Part shown: positions 1 through 6,551 of the stretch, piece after piece
Layout: each line of letters starts with the position of its first letter
Numbering within the stretch: the first letter of the stretch is position 1
Assembly: GCA_934454215.1 (NCBI GenBank)
Contig: CAKSGG010000135.1
Location: 1-8,511, forward strand
Source of the DNA: an uncultured Clostridia bacterium
GTDB lineage: Bacteria > Bacillota > Clostridia > UBA1381
Length of the DNA stretch: 8,511 bases
Direction: 5' to 3'
Notes under the pieces: model-generated
Seen by the model: only the letters and a program-made list of their open reading frames with translations
What the model was told of the DNA's origin: nothing
Databases searched by the model: none
Translations under genes and position numbers: made by a program

Positions 1-1353
1 TTTAAAAATCTGCGTGATAAGCTTAGTGAAAAATACAGCTTTAAAAGCGATTCGGATTGTGAAATTCTTCTTCCGATGTATTTTGAATACGGAACGGAAA
101 TGTTCAGAATGCTTGACGCTGAATTTGCACTGATTATATATGACGGTGCAAATAATGAGTACATAGCAGCGCGCGACCCGATAGGTATAAGACCGCTGTA
201 TTACGGATATGACGATAACGGTGTTATTGTATTTGCAAGCGAGGCGAAAAATCTTCTGCCGATGTGCGGTAAGATTATGCCTTTCCCTCCCGGACACTAT
301 TATAAAAACGGAGAGTTTATCTGCTACCGTGATATGACTGAGGTTAAGCAGGTTTGTAAAGATGATTTGGAAACGGTATGCAAAAATATTCATGACAAGC
401 TTGTTGCGGGTATTGAAAAAAGACTTGTGGCAGACGCTAAGGTCGGATATTTGCTGTCGGGAGGTCTTGATTCATCTTTAGTGTGCGCAATTGCGGCACG
501 CAAAAGTGACAAGCCTATAAGAACCTTTGCCATAGGTATGAGTGAGGACGCTATAGACTTAAAATATGCAAAGCAGGTTGCGGACTATATAAAGAGCGAC
601 CATACCGAGGTTATAATCACAAAGGACGATGTACTTTCGTCATTGGAAACGGTTATAGAGATGCTCGGAACATACGATATTACCACTATAAGAGCAAGTA
701 TGGGAATGTATCTTCTCTGCAAATATATTCATGAGAACACCGATATACGTGTACTGCTGACAGGCGAGATTTCTGACGAACTGTTCGGCTATAAATATAC
801 GGATTTTGCACCGTCGGCTGAGGAATTTCAAAAAGAGTCTCAAAAGAGAGTTCATGAACTGCATATGTATGACGTTCTGCGTGCAGACAGATGTATTTCG
901 GTAAATTCGCTTGAGGCAAGAGTTCCGTTCGGTGATTTGGATTTTGTTGAGTATGTAATGTCGGTAGACCCTGAAATGAAGCTTAACAAATATAACAAGG
1001 GAAAATATCTTCTGCGCCATGCGTTTGAGGGAGATTATCTTCCGCATGATATTTTGTACCGTGAAAAGGCTGCATTTTCCGACGCTGTCGGACATTCGAT
1101 GGTTTGGTATTTGCAGGAATATGCGAACAAACATTATACCGATGAGGAATACGAGGAAAAGCGTAAACAGTATACTCATGCTATGCCGTTTACAAAGGAA
1201 TCGCTTTTGTACCGTGAAATATTTGAAAAATATTATAAGGGTCAAAGCGATATGGTTGTTGATTTCTGGATGCCCAACAAGTCATGGGAGGGCTGTGACG
1301 TAAACGACCCGTCCGCAAGAGTACTGTCAAACTACGGTGACAGCGGAAAATAA
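1..1353 (+). CDS. asnB: Asparagine synthase (glutamine-hydrolysing), 5'-truncated by the window edge
   Basis: Makes asparagine from aspartate, ATP and glutamine-derived ammonia in the cytoplasm. The frame is open from base 1, so the first in-frame ATG (76) is internal. 450 residues are visible. By comparison with E. coli AsnB about 80 residues are missing, including the catalytic N-terminal Cys of the glutaminase domain. Seen in order: the end of the class II glutamine amidotransferase domain (SDSDCE near residue 18, then RDPIGIRPLYYG), the ATP-pyrophosphatase P-loop SGGLDSS (visible residues 153-159, bases 457-477), then ETYD-like TYDITTIRAS, GEISDELFG, LHMYD, EARVPF and a C-terminal DPSAR. 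These are AsnB landmarks in the right order. One oddity is GEISDELFG where E. coli has GEGSDEVFGGY. The gene ends with TAA at 1351-1353. No clean simple terminator follows; the long hairpin at 1398-1450 could serve. Family identity is firm; the upstream promoter is outside the window. Confidence 0.95.
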   Translation, partial: FKNLRDKLSEKYSFKSDSDCEILLPMYFEYGTEMFRMLDAEFALIIYDGANNEYIAARDPIGIRPLYYGYDDNGVIVFASEAKNLLPMCGKIMPFPPGHYYKNGEFICYRDMTEVKQVCKDDLETVCKNIHDKLVAGIEKRLVADAKVGYLLSGGLDSSLVCAIAARKSDKPIRTFAIGMSEDAIDLKYAKQVADYIKSDHTEVIITKDDVLSSLETVIEMLGTYDITTIRASMGMYLLCKYIHENTDIRVLLTGEISDELFGYKYTDFAPSAEEFQKESQKRVHELHMYDVLRADRCISVNSLEARVPFGDLDFVEYVMSVDPEMKLNKYNKGKYLLRHAFEGDYLPHDILYREKAAFSDAVGHSMVWYLQEYANKHYTDEEYEEKRKQYTHAMPFTKESLLYREIFEKYYKGQSDMVVDFWMPNKSWEGCDVNDPSARVLSNYGDSGK

Positions 1354-1368
1354 AAAATGCGTCAGAGG

Positions 1369-1397
1369 TTTACTTTTGACCTTATAAATGATATAAT
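1369..1397 (+). promoter_or_regulatory. Predicted sigma-A promoter for dapF-dapL-purF
   Basis: A perfect TATAAT (-10) lies at 1392-1397, with TTTACT (4 of 6 to TTGACA) at 1369-1374, 17 bases apart. The expected start of transcription is near 1404, about 92 bases upstream of dapF. A better-looking TTGACC at 1376-1381 is only 10 bases from this -10, so it cannot pair with it. The promoter sits 16 bases after the asnB stop, so dapF can be transcribed separately from asnB. Confidence 0.6.
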
Positions 1398-1450
1398 AAA
1401 ATAAGCGGTTCATCTTTGTGCCGAAACGGCGAAAGGTGTCTGCTTATTTT
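1398..1450 (+). promoter_or_regulatory. Long imperfect hairpin between asnB and dapF (leader element or asnB terminator)
   Basis: AAAATAAGC (1398-1406) pairs perfectly with GCTTATTTT (1442-1450), extendable by G-U and G-C pairs. CATCTTT (1411-1417) pairs with AAAGGTG (1432-1438), one G-U included. GCCG (1420-1423) pairs with CGGC (1427-1430) around an AAA loop. Together this is a nearly continuous hairpin of about 22 pairs ending in TTTT. It could terminate read-through from asnB or be a structured 5' leader of dapF. Because the predicted start near 1404 lies inside its left arm, the full stem would form only in RNA coming from asnB. It does not match the lysine riboswitch, which is far larger, or any riboswitch I recognise. 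Confidence 0.5.
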
Positions 1451-1464
1451 GGGTAATGGATTTA

Positions 1465-1490
1465 GTGCCGCAATGCGGCGGAAACGGAGA
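1465..1490 (+). promoter_or_regulatory. GC-rich hairpin abutting the dapF ribosome site
   Basis: GCCGC (1467-1471) and GCGGC (1475-1479) form a perfect 5-pair stem with a three-base loop. The dapF Shine-Dalgarno GGAGA is at 1486-1490, five bases before the ATG. The hairpin lies just upstream of the ribosome footprint core and does not itself sequester the site. Its sequence resembles the tip of the preceding hairpin: both read GTGCCG, loop, CGGCG, then AAA and GG. Confidence 0.45.
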
Positions 1491-1495
1491 ATGAT

Positions 1496-2338
1496 ATGAA
1501 ATTTACAAAGATGCACGGCTGCGGCAATGACTATATATATGTCAATGCCTTTGAAGAAAATGTTGATAATCCCAATGAGCTTTCAAAAAAGCTTTCGGAC
1601 AGACATTTTTCAATCGGAGGCGACGGTCTTATTCTTGTATGCCCGTCGGATATTGCCGATGCGAAAATGAGAATGTTTAATGCCGATGGAAGCGAGGGTA
1701 AAATGTGCGGCAACGGTGTGAGATGCGTTGCAAAATTTGTTTACGACAACGGAATAAGCAAAAACAATCCTCTTAAAATAGAAACCTTGTCGGGAATAAA
1801 AACAATTTCTCTTATTATTAAGGACGGCGAGGTTAAAGGCGGCGTTGTCGATATGGGTAAGCCTGTTTTTGAACCGTCGCTGATTCCCGTAAAGGCAGAC
1901 GGGGACGAGGTAATTAACCGGGAGCTTACCGTCGGAGGAGAAAAGCGACGTATAACGTGCGTAAGCATGGGAAATCCGCATTGCGTTATGTTTATGGATA
2001 AGGATTTTCCGCTTTGGGAATTTGATATTGAAAAAACAGGTGCGCCTATAGAAAATGACGAGCTGTTCCCCGAAAAGGTTAATGTTGAATTTGTGAAAAA
2101 AGTTGATGATACGCATTTTGAAATGCGCGTATGGGAGCGGGGAAGCGGCGAGACATACGCCTGCGGTACGGGTGCGTGTGCGGTTGTTGTGGCGGCTTGC
2201 AAAAACGGTTTATGCGCTATGGACAGAGATATTGCGGTTAAGCTTAAAGGCGGAATCCTGACTATAAATTACAGTGATGATGGTATAAAAATGACGGGAA
2301 ATGCGGTAACGGCATTTCAAGGAAATGTAGAAATATAA
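1496..2338 (+). CDS. dapF: Diaminopimelate epimerase
   Basis: Cytoplasmic, cofactor-independent racemase converting LL- to meso-diaminopimelate, the direct precursor of lysine and of the peptidoglycan cross-link residue. 280 residues, the normal family length. Both catalytic cysteines of the two-base mechanism are visible: Cys71 in MCGNG and Cys223 in ACGTGA. Supporting family motifs are HGCGNDY (8-13, with Asn11), GGDGLILV (41-48), FNADGSE (61-67), MGNPH (158-162), NVEFV (196-200) and RGSGET (215-220). The ATG at 1496 has GGAGA five bases upstream. First gene of the unit with dapL and purF, probably read from the promoter at 1369-1397. Its TAA at 2336-2338 overlaps the dapL ribosome site, which suggests translational coupling. 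Confidence 0.97.
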   Translation: MKFTKMHGCGNDYIYVNAFEENVDNPNELSKKLSDRHFSIGGDGLILVCPSDIADAKMRMFNADGSEGKMCGNGVRCVAKFVYDNGISKNNPLKIETLSGIKTISLIIKDGEVKGGVVDMGKPVFEPSLIPVKADGDEVINRELTVGGEKRRITCVSMGNPHCVMFMDKDFPLWEFDIEKTGAPIENDELFPEKVNVEFVKKVDDTHFEMRVWERGSGETYACGTGACAVVVAACKNGLCAMDRDIAVKLKGGILTINYSDDGIKMTGNAVTAFQGNVEI

Positions 2339-2350
2339 GGAGAAAAAATT

Positions 2351-3538
2351 ATGAAAATCAATCACAATTATCAGAATTTAAAAACATCGTATCTTTTCAG
2401 AGACATTGCGGCAAAAACAAATCAATACATGAAAGAAAATCCCGATGCGGATATTATTCGTATGGGAATAGGCGACGTTACCCGTCCGCTGTGCAAAAGC
2501 GCGGTTGAGGCAATGAAAAATGCCGCTGCGGAAATGGGGGACATAAAAACTTTTCACGGCTATCCCGAAAGCTACGGCGAGGATTTTTTACTGTCGGCAA
2601 TTCAATATCATTACAAAAAGCATATTGGGGTTGATATAGACCAATCCGAAATTATCGTAACAAGCGGAGCAAAAGAGGATACGGCAAATATTCTTGATAT
2701 TTTTGATACTGATAATACGGTATTAATTCCCGACCCTGTGTACCCTGTTTATTTCGACACAAACGTAATGGCAGGCAGAAAGGTTAAATTTATATCAGCA
2801 AATGCAGAAAACGGATTTTTGCCCTTGCCCGACGATAATATAAAAGCCGATATTATTTATATATGTTCTCCGAATAACCCTACGGGTGCGGCATACACAA
2901 AGGAGCAGCTTGCCGTTTGGGTTGATTTTGCTTTAAAAAACAATGCCGTTATTTTGTTTGACGCAGCATATGAAATGTTTATAACGGAGGAGAATTGCCC
3001 GAGAAGTATTTTCGAGGTAGACGGTGCGAGAAAATGTGCGATTGAGTTCTGCTCATTCTCAAAGACTGCCGGCTTTACGGGAGTAAGATGCGGATATACA
3101 GTTATTCCGCAGGAGCTTGTAAGCGGTGATGTAAAGCTGATTGATATGTGGAAACGCCGTCAGTCGACTAAGTTTAACGGCGTTGCATATGTTATTCAAA
3201 AGGCTGCGGCGGCTGTATTTACCGATGAGGGGTATAAAGAAATTTGCGATAATATTGACTATTACCGCGCAAATACACAAAATATGATGAAGACATTCGA
3301 TAAGCTCGGATTGGAATATTACGGCGGCAAGAACAGTCCGTACATATGGCTCAAATGCCCGAACAACATGAAAAGCTGGGAATTTTTTGACTTCATGCTG
3401 AATGAGTGTAATATAGTCGGAACACCGGGCGAGGGATTCGGAGCAAACGGCGAGGGCTATTTCAGACTTTCGGGTTTTGGCGATAATGACAGAACGAAGG
3501 AAGCGCTGGAGCGTATAGAAAGTAAATTAAAAATTTGA
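2351..3538 (+). CDS. dapL: LL-diaminopimelate aminotransferase
   Basis: PLP-dependent enzyme that makes LL-diaminopimelate from tetrahydrodipicolinate and glutamate in one step, bypassing the succinylase, acetylase and dehydrogenase routes; DapF then epimerises the product. 395 residues, close to the roughly 400-410 typical of DapL. Class I/II aminotransferase landmarks are present: MGIGDVTRPL near the N-terminus, SPNNPTG (Asn176), Asp204 and Tyr207 in FDAAYE, and the PLP Schiff-base Lys238 in SFSKTAGFTGVR with Arg246. The SFSKTAGFTG(T/V)R.GY stretch is DapL-like and the dapF neighbour supports the substrate. AAGGAGA at 2337-2343 lies seven bases before the ATG. The gap after dapF is 12 bases. 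The TGA at 3536-3538 is 14 bases from the preferred purF start. Another class I aminotransferase specificity is possible but less likely. Confidence 0.92.
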   Translation: MKINHNYQNLKTSYLFRDIAAKTNQYMKENPDADIIRMGIGDVTRPLCKSAVEAMKNAAAEMGDIKTFHGYPESYGEDFLLSAIQYHYKKHIGVDIDQSEIIVTSGAKEDTANILDIFDTDNTVLIPDPVYPVYFDTNVMAGRKVKFISANAENGFLPLPDDNIKADIIYICSPNNPTGAAYTKEQLAVWVDFALKNNAVILFDAAYEMFITEENCPRSIFEVDGARKCAIEFCSFSKTAGFTGVRCGYTVIPQELVSGDVKLIDMWKRRQSTKFNGVAYVIQKAAAAVFTDEGYKEICDNIDYYRANTQNMMKTFDKLGLEYYGGKNSPYIWLKCPNNMKSWEFFDFMLNECNIVGTPGEGFGANGEGYFRLSGFGDNDRTKEALERIESKLKI

Positions 3539-3540
3539 AA

Positions 3541-3547
3541 AAGGGTG
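3541..3547 (+). promoter_or_regulatory. Ribosome binding site that decides the purF start
   Basis: AAGGGTG lies five bases before a GTG at 3553. The longer possible start, TTG at 3535, overlaps the dapL stop and has no Shine-Dalgarno-like sequence in the A/T-rich bases before it. This favours GTG 3553. Confidence 0.6.
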
Positions 3548-3552
3548 ATATT

Positions 3553-4983
3553 GTGCCTAAAATAAGAGAAGAATGCGGAGTGTTCGGAGTATATTCAAAG
3601 GAGTGTACCGACGTTGCTTCGATAGTATATACGGGACTTTATGCCCTACAGCACAGAGGTCAGGAATCCTGCGGTATTTCGGTAAATGACTGCGGAGTTT
3701 TCAATACATATAAGGATACGGGCTTGGTCAGTGATGTGTTTACCGCATCAAAGCTGGAAAAACTGGGAAACGGATATATTTCGGTGGGTCATGCACGTTA
3801 TGCGACAACGGGAACGAATGACCGAAACAATGCACAGCCCATTGTTGTAAACCACAGTAAAGGAAAAATGGCGCTCGTTCATAACGGCAATCTTATAAAT
3901 TCATATGAATTGAGAACCGAATTTGAGGAAAAAGGCTCTATATTTCATACCACCTCGGACACTGAGGTAATATCGTATATGATTACAAGAGAACGGCTAA
4001 AAACAAAAAGTATAGAAAGCGCCGTTGACAATGCAATGAATTATATAAAGGGAGCGTATTCAATGCTTGTTATGTCTCCGACAAAGCTTATTGCGGCGAG
4101 AGATGAAAGAGGGTTCAGACCGCTTTGTTACGGTGTTACGGAGGACGGAATATATATTGTAGCGTCCGAAAGCTGTGCTCTTGACGCAGTAGGAGCGGAG
4201 TTTATAAGAGATATTGAGCCGGGAGAAATTCTTGTTTTCAGCGATGACGGAATAAAAAGCATAAAAACACATTGCGGTAAAGCACCAAAATCATTGTGCG
4301 TGTTTGAGTATATTTATTTTGCGCGCCCCGATTCGGTAATTGACGGCGGATGTGTTCATCAGGCAAGAGTAAGAGCGGGTGAATATCTTGCCGAGGAAAG
4401 CCATGTGGATGCCGATGTTGTAATAGGTGTACCCGATTCGGGACTTGACGCCGCTATCGGATATTCGAGAAAATCGGGAATACCATATGAATTGGGTATG
4501 ATAAAAAATAAGTATATAGGCAGAACATTTATTGCCCCCGGACAGGCTAACCGTACAAATCAGGTGAGAATAAAACTAAACCCCATTAAAAGCGTTGTTG
4601 AGGGAAAACGTGTTGTATTGGTTGATGATTCCATTGTCAGAGGTACAACCTGTGCAAGAATTGTTAAGCTTTTGCGTGAGGCGGGAGCAAAGGAAATACA
4701 TATGAGAATATCGGCGCCGCCGTTTCTGCACCCGTGTTATTACGGAACCGATATAGATTCAGAAAATAATCTGATTGCAAGTCAGCATACAATTAAGGAA
4801 ATTGAGGAAATAATAGGCGTTGACAGTTTAGGGTATCTCAGTGTTGAAAATGCGAAAAAGCTTGCATACGGAAAAGAATGCAATTGTTTTTGTACTGCGT
4901 GCTTTGACGGTAAATATCCTACCGATGTTCCGTCGCATACACAAAAGAGCAGATTTGAAAATAAAATCAAAAAGGGACACTAA
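3553..4983 (+). CDS. purF: Amidophosphoribosyltransferase (Bacillus type, Fe-S)
   Basis: First committed step of de novo purine synthesis: PRPP plus glutamine gives 5-phosphoribosylamine. From GTG 3553 it has 476 residues, near the B. subtilis length; a TTG start at 3535 would add six. The N-terminal half is the class II amidotransferase domain with Cys8 (EECGVFG), YALQHRGQES, GHARYATTG and VHNGNL. Residues 1-7 would be the short propeptide removed to expose Cys8. The C-terminal half is the phosphoribosyltransferase, with the PRPP motif VVLVDDSIVRGTT (about 354-366). Cys249, Cys395, Cys447 and Cys450 match the four-cysteine pattern that holds a [4Fe-4S] cluster in the Bacillus enzyme and is absent from E. 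coli PurF. By family knowledge that cluster makes the enzyme oxygen-sensitive, which suits an anaerobe. Two further cysteines (443, 445) precede the last pair. Last gene of the dapF unit, ending in a strong terminator. Confidence 0.95.
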   Translation: MPKIREECGVFGVYSKECTDVASIVYTGLYALQHRGQESCGISVNDCGVFNTYKDTGLVSDVFTASKLEKLGNGYISVGHARYATTGTNDRNNAQPIVVNHSKGKMALVHNGNLINSYELRTEFEEKGSIFHTTSDTEVISYMITRERLKTKSIESAVDNAMNYIKGAYSMLVMSPTKLIAARDERGFRPLCYGVTEDGIYIVASESCALDAVGAEFIRDIEPGEILVFSDDGIKSIKTHCGKAPKSLCVFEYIYFARPDSVIDGGCVHQARVRAGEYLAEESHVDADVVIGVPDSGLDAAIGYSRKSGIPYELGMIKNKYIGRTFIAPGQANRTNQVRIKLNPIKSVVEGKRVVLVDDSIVRGTTCARIVKLLREAGAKEIHMRISAPPFLHPCYYGTDIDSENNLIASQHTIKEIEEIIGVDSLGYLSVENAKKLAYGKECNCFCTACFDGKYPTDVPSHTQKSRFENKIKKGH

Positions 4984-4989
4984 AATTTG

Positions 4990-5026
4990 CCGCTCGGAGT
5001 TTTATTTAAAACTCTGAGCGGTTTTT
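4990..5026 (+). terminator. Rho-independent terminator of the dapF-dapL-purF unit
   Basis: A 14-pair stem (4990-5003 with 5008-5021, one G-U) closes a four-base ATTT loop and is followed by TTTTT at 5022-5026. It starts six bases after the purF stop. On the - strand the same hairpin is followed by a poorer run (CAAATTTTA), so it may also end mtaB transcripts, less efficiently. The mtaB stop codon (5002-5004) lies at the stem-loop junction. Confidence 0.9.
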
Positions 5027-6321
5027 AAAATTGTGCCAATCAAATTTCCGTCTTTTATTTCGTCTATCCTGACATTTCTGAACTGACCCGATAAATTTTC
5101 ATCAGAGGGTGCGTGTACGGTGATGTAATTGGCTGTTTTGCCCTCAAACATTTTGTCTTTGGTGCGCTGTTCAAAAAGTACCTCCATCGTTTGTCCGATA
5201 TGCTTTTTCAAAAATTCTTCATGGCTTTTTTTCGCTGCGTCTATAATTATTTTTGAACGGTGTTCTTTTATTTCGGGAGGAATTTGGTTTTCCATAGCTG
5301 CCGCCGGAGTACCTTTTCTTTGGGAATATTGAAACACATGAGCCTCGGCAAAATTTATTTCTTTCACAAATGCAAGAGTTTGCTCAAATTCTTCGTCTGT
5401 TTCGCCCGGAAAACCGACCATAATATCGGTTGTTATGGCTGCGTCGGGAAACGCCTGACGCAGTCTGTCGGCAATTTCCTTGTACTGTGCGGTCGTATAT
5501 CGTCTGTTCATACGCTTTAATGTGCTGTCACAGCCCGATTGCAGAGAAATATGAAAGTGCGGGCACAGCTTTGTTGAATGTTTTATTTTGTTTACAAAAT
5601 CGCTGTTAAGCGTCATCGGCTCGATTGACGAAAGCCGAAGCCTTTTTATTCCGTCAATATTTTCTATTTTGCTTAACAATTGTTCAAGAGATGTATTTTT
5701 TAAATCAAGCCCGTATGATGCTACATGTATTCCGACAAGTATTATTTCGGCAAAGCCTCTTTTTGCGAGGTCCGTTATTTCTTCAAGTATTTCATTTTCA
5801 TGACGGCTTCTTATCGGTCCTCTGGCATACGGAATAATGCAGTATGAGCAGAACTGATTGCAGCCGTCCTGGATTTTTATAAATGCACGTGTTCTGTCCT
5901 CGTAGCCTGTTATTTTAAGCTCTTCAAATTCATGGTTGTGCATGATGTCACCGACCATATTTATTTTTGAAGAGCAGTCGATACCTTCCGATATACGGAC
6001 GATATCCGTACGTCCTTTTGTTCCGATAACAAGATTAACTCCGTCTATTTTAAGAACCTCATCGGCTGCGGTTTGAGCATAGCAGCCCGTGACAACAACA
6101 ACGGCATTGGGGTTTAGTTTGTTTGCGCGGCGTATAATCTGACGTGATTTTCTGTCGCCCATATTTGTTACGGAGCAGGTGTTTATTACATATACGTCGG
6201 CAAACTCCGAAAACGGGACTACCGTATAGCCCGAATTTTTGTAAAGCTCGGTTATTGCCTCAGTTTCGTATTGATTTACTTTACAGCCAAGCGTATAAAA
6301 TGCGGCTTTTTTTGAGTTCAT
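5002..6321 (-). CDS. mtaB: tRNA (N6-threonylcarbamoyladenosine-37) C2-methylthiotransferase MtaB
   Basis: Radical SAM enzyme adding a methylthio group to t6A at position 37 of tRNAs reading ANN codons (ms2t6A), which stabilises codon pairing. From the ATG at 6321 it has 439 residues, normal for MtaB/YqeV. The N-terminal UPF0004-type domain has cluster ligands Cys13 (YTLGCKVNQYE), Cys49 (INTCSVT) and Cys80 (VTGCYAQ). The radical SAM CxxxCxxC is Cys154, Cys158, Cys161 (DGCNQFCSYC), followed by IIPYARG. The C-terminal region (FEGKTANYITVHAP onward) fits a TRAM RNA-binding domain. LGCKVNQYE and CSVTNMGDRKSRQ favour MtaB over MiaB or RimO. An in-frame ATG at 6339 would add six residues but lacks a ribosome site. 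Single gene, convergent with purF and divergent from the HPr-like gene. Its final codons form part of the shared terminator hairpin. Confidence 0.94.
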   Translation of the reverse strand: MNSKKAAFYTLGCKVNQYETEAITELYKNSGYTVVPFSEFADVYVINTCSVTNMGDRKSRQIIRRANKLNPNAVVVVTGCYAQTAADEVLKIDGVNLVIGTKGRTDIVRISEGIDCSSKINMVGDIMHNHEFEELKITGYEDRTRAFIKIQDGCNQFCSYCIIPYARGPIRSRHENEILEEITDLAKRGFAEIILVGIHVASYGLDLKNTSLEQLLSKIENIDGIKRLRLSSIEPMTLNSDFVNKIKHSTKLCPHFHISLQSGCDSTLKRMNRRYTTAQYKEIADRLRQAFPDAAITTDIMVGFPGETDEEFEQTLAFVKEINFAEAHVFQYSQRKGTPAAAMENQIPPEIKEHRSKIIIDAAKKSHEEFLKKHIGQTMEVLFEQRTKDKMFEGKTANYITVHAPSDENLSGQFRNVRIDEIKDGNLIGTILKTAQSFK

Positions 6322-6329
6322 ATAATTAG

Positions 6330-6335
6330 TCCTTT
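6330..6335 (-). promoter_or_regulatory. Ribosome binding site that decides the mtaB start
   Basis: On the - strand AAAGGA lies eight bases before the ATG at 6321. No such sequence precedes the alternative ATG at 6339, where the upstream bases are mostly A and T. The shorter protein beginning MNSKKAAFYTLGC is therefore preferred. Confidence 0.6.
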
Positions 6336-6356
6336 CCATATGTCTGTGAATAAAAA

Positions 6357-6386
6357 ATTATCCGCAGAAAAATTAACGATATTCAA
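6357..6386 (-). promoter_or_regulatory. Possible mtaB promoter
   Basis: Reading the - strand, TTGAAT (6386-6381) is followed after 18 bases by GATAAT (6362-6357). These match the consensus at 4 and 5 of 6 positions. Transcription would start near 6350, giving a leader of roughly 29 bases. The region is very A/T-rich, so chance matches are likely. Confidence 0.35.
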
Positions 6387-6448
6387 CAAGTTATAAAAAA
6401 ATTTGTTAGCACTATTATATAAAATTTTTTGAAAAAATGCAATAGGTA

Positions 6449-6477
6449 TTGACGAATAACAAAAAAAGTTGTATTAT
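6449..6477 (+). promoter_or_regulatory. Predicted sigma-A promoter of the HPr-like gene
   Basis: TTGACG (6449-6454) and TATTAT (6472-6477) are 17 bases apart, each matching 5 of 6 consensus positions. The expected start is near 6484, about 68 bases before the ATG. This is the best -35/-10 pair in the window. Confidence 0.7.
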
Positions 6478-6482
6478 ATAAC

Positions 6483-6509
6483 TGTAATCGATAGAAAAAA
6501 ACGGTTACA
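6483..6509 (+). promoter_or_regulatory. Inverted repeat at the predicted transcription start (cre-like arms)
   Basis: TGTAATCG (6483-6490) and CGGTTACA (6502-6509) form an 8-pair inverted repeat, with one T-G pair, around an A-rich 11-base centre. Each arm read inward (TGTAATCG, TGTAACCG) fits the left half TGWAANCG of the CcpA cre consensus. In a normal cre the two halves share the central CG, whereas here they are 11 bases apart. It could be an operator, an mRNA 5' stem-loop or coincidence. Confidence 0.35.
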
Positions 6510-6551
6510 AAGGGTAGATTTGGCTAAAAATTATATGGGAGGAATGAAGAA

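Noticed and set aside
640..1245. A 201-codon open frame on the - strand inside asnB.
   Set aside because: It overlaps a gene with strong family motifs, has no ribosome site I could see, and its protein shows no recognisable domain. It is a shadow frame.
1376..1381. TTGACC as the -35 of the dapF promoter.
   Set aside because: Only 10 bases separate it from TATAAT, and no acceptable -10 lies 16-18 bases downstream.
1398..1490. A known riboswitch (lysine, SAM, fluoride, preQ1, THF, glycine) before dapF.
   Set aside because: The gap is too short for the lysine class, and none of the conserved cores of the others could be recognised.
1610..2202. Two long - strand open frames inside dapF.
   Set aside because: They lie opposite a complete dapF with both catalytic cysteines and show no protein-like motifs.
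6339..6339. ATG at 6339 as the mtaB start.
   Set aside because: No Shine-Dalgarno lies upstream, whereas AAAGGA sits properly before the ATG at 6321. The six extra residues are not part of the conserved N-terminus.
6358..6366. TTATCCGCA, one base off the DnaA box TTATCCACA, in an A/T-rich intergenic region that could suggest an origin.
   Set aside because: It is a single imperfect box with no further clear boxes nearby, and no dnaA, dnaN or other origin genes. The A/T-richness is explained by divergent promoters.
6385..6407. AACAA ... TTGTT inverted repeat in the mtaB/HPr-like divergent region as a Rex operator.
   Set aside because: The half-sites point outward, opposite to the TTGTTAA...TTAACAA arrangement, and the centre is a plain A/T run. 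It is probably chance.
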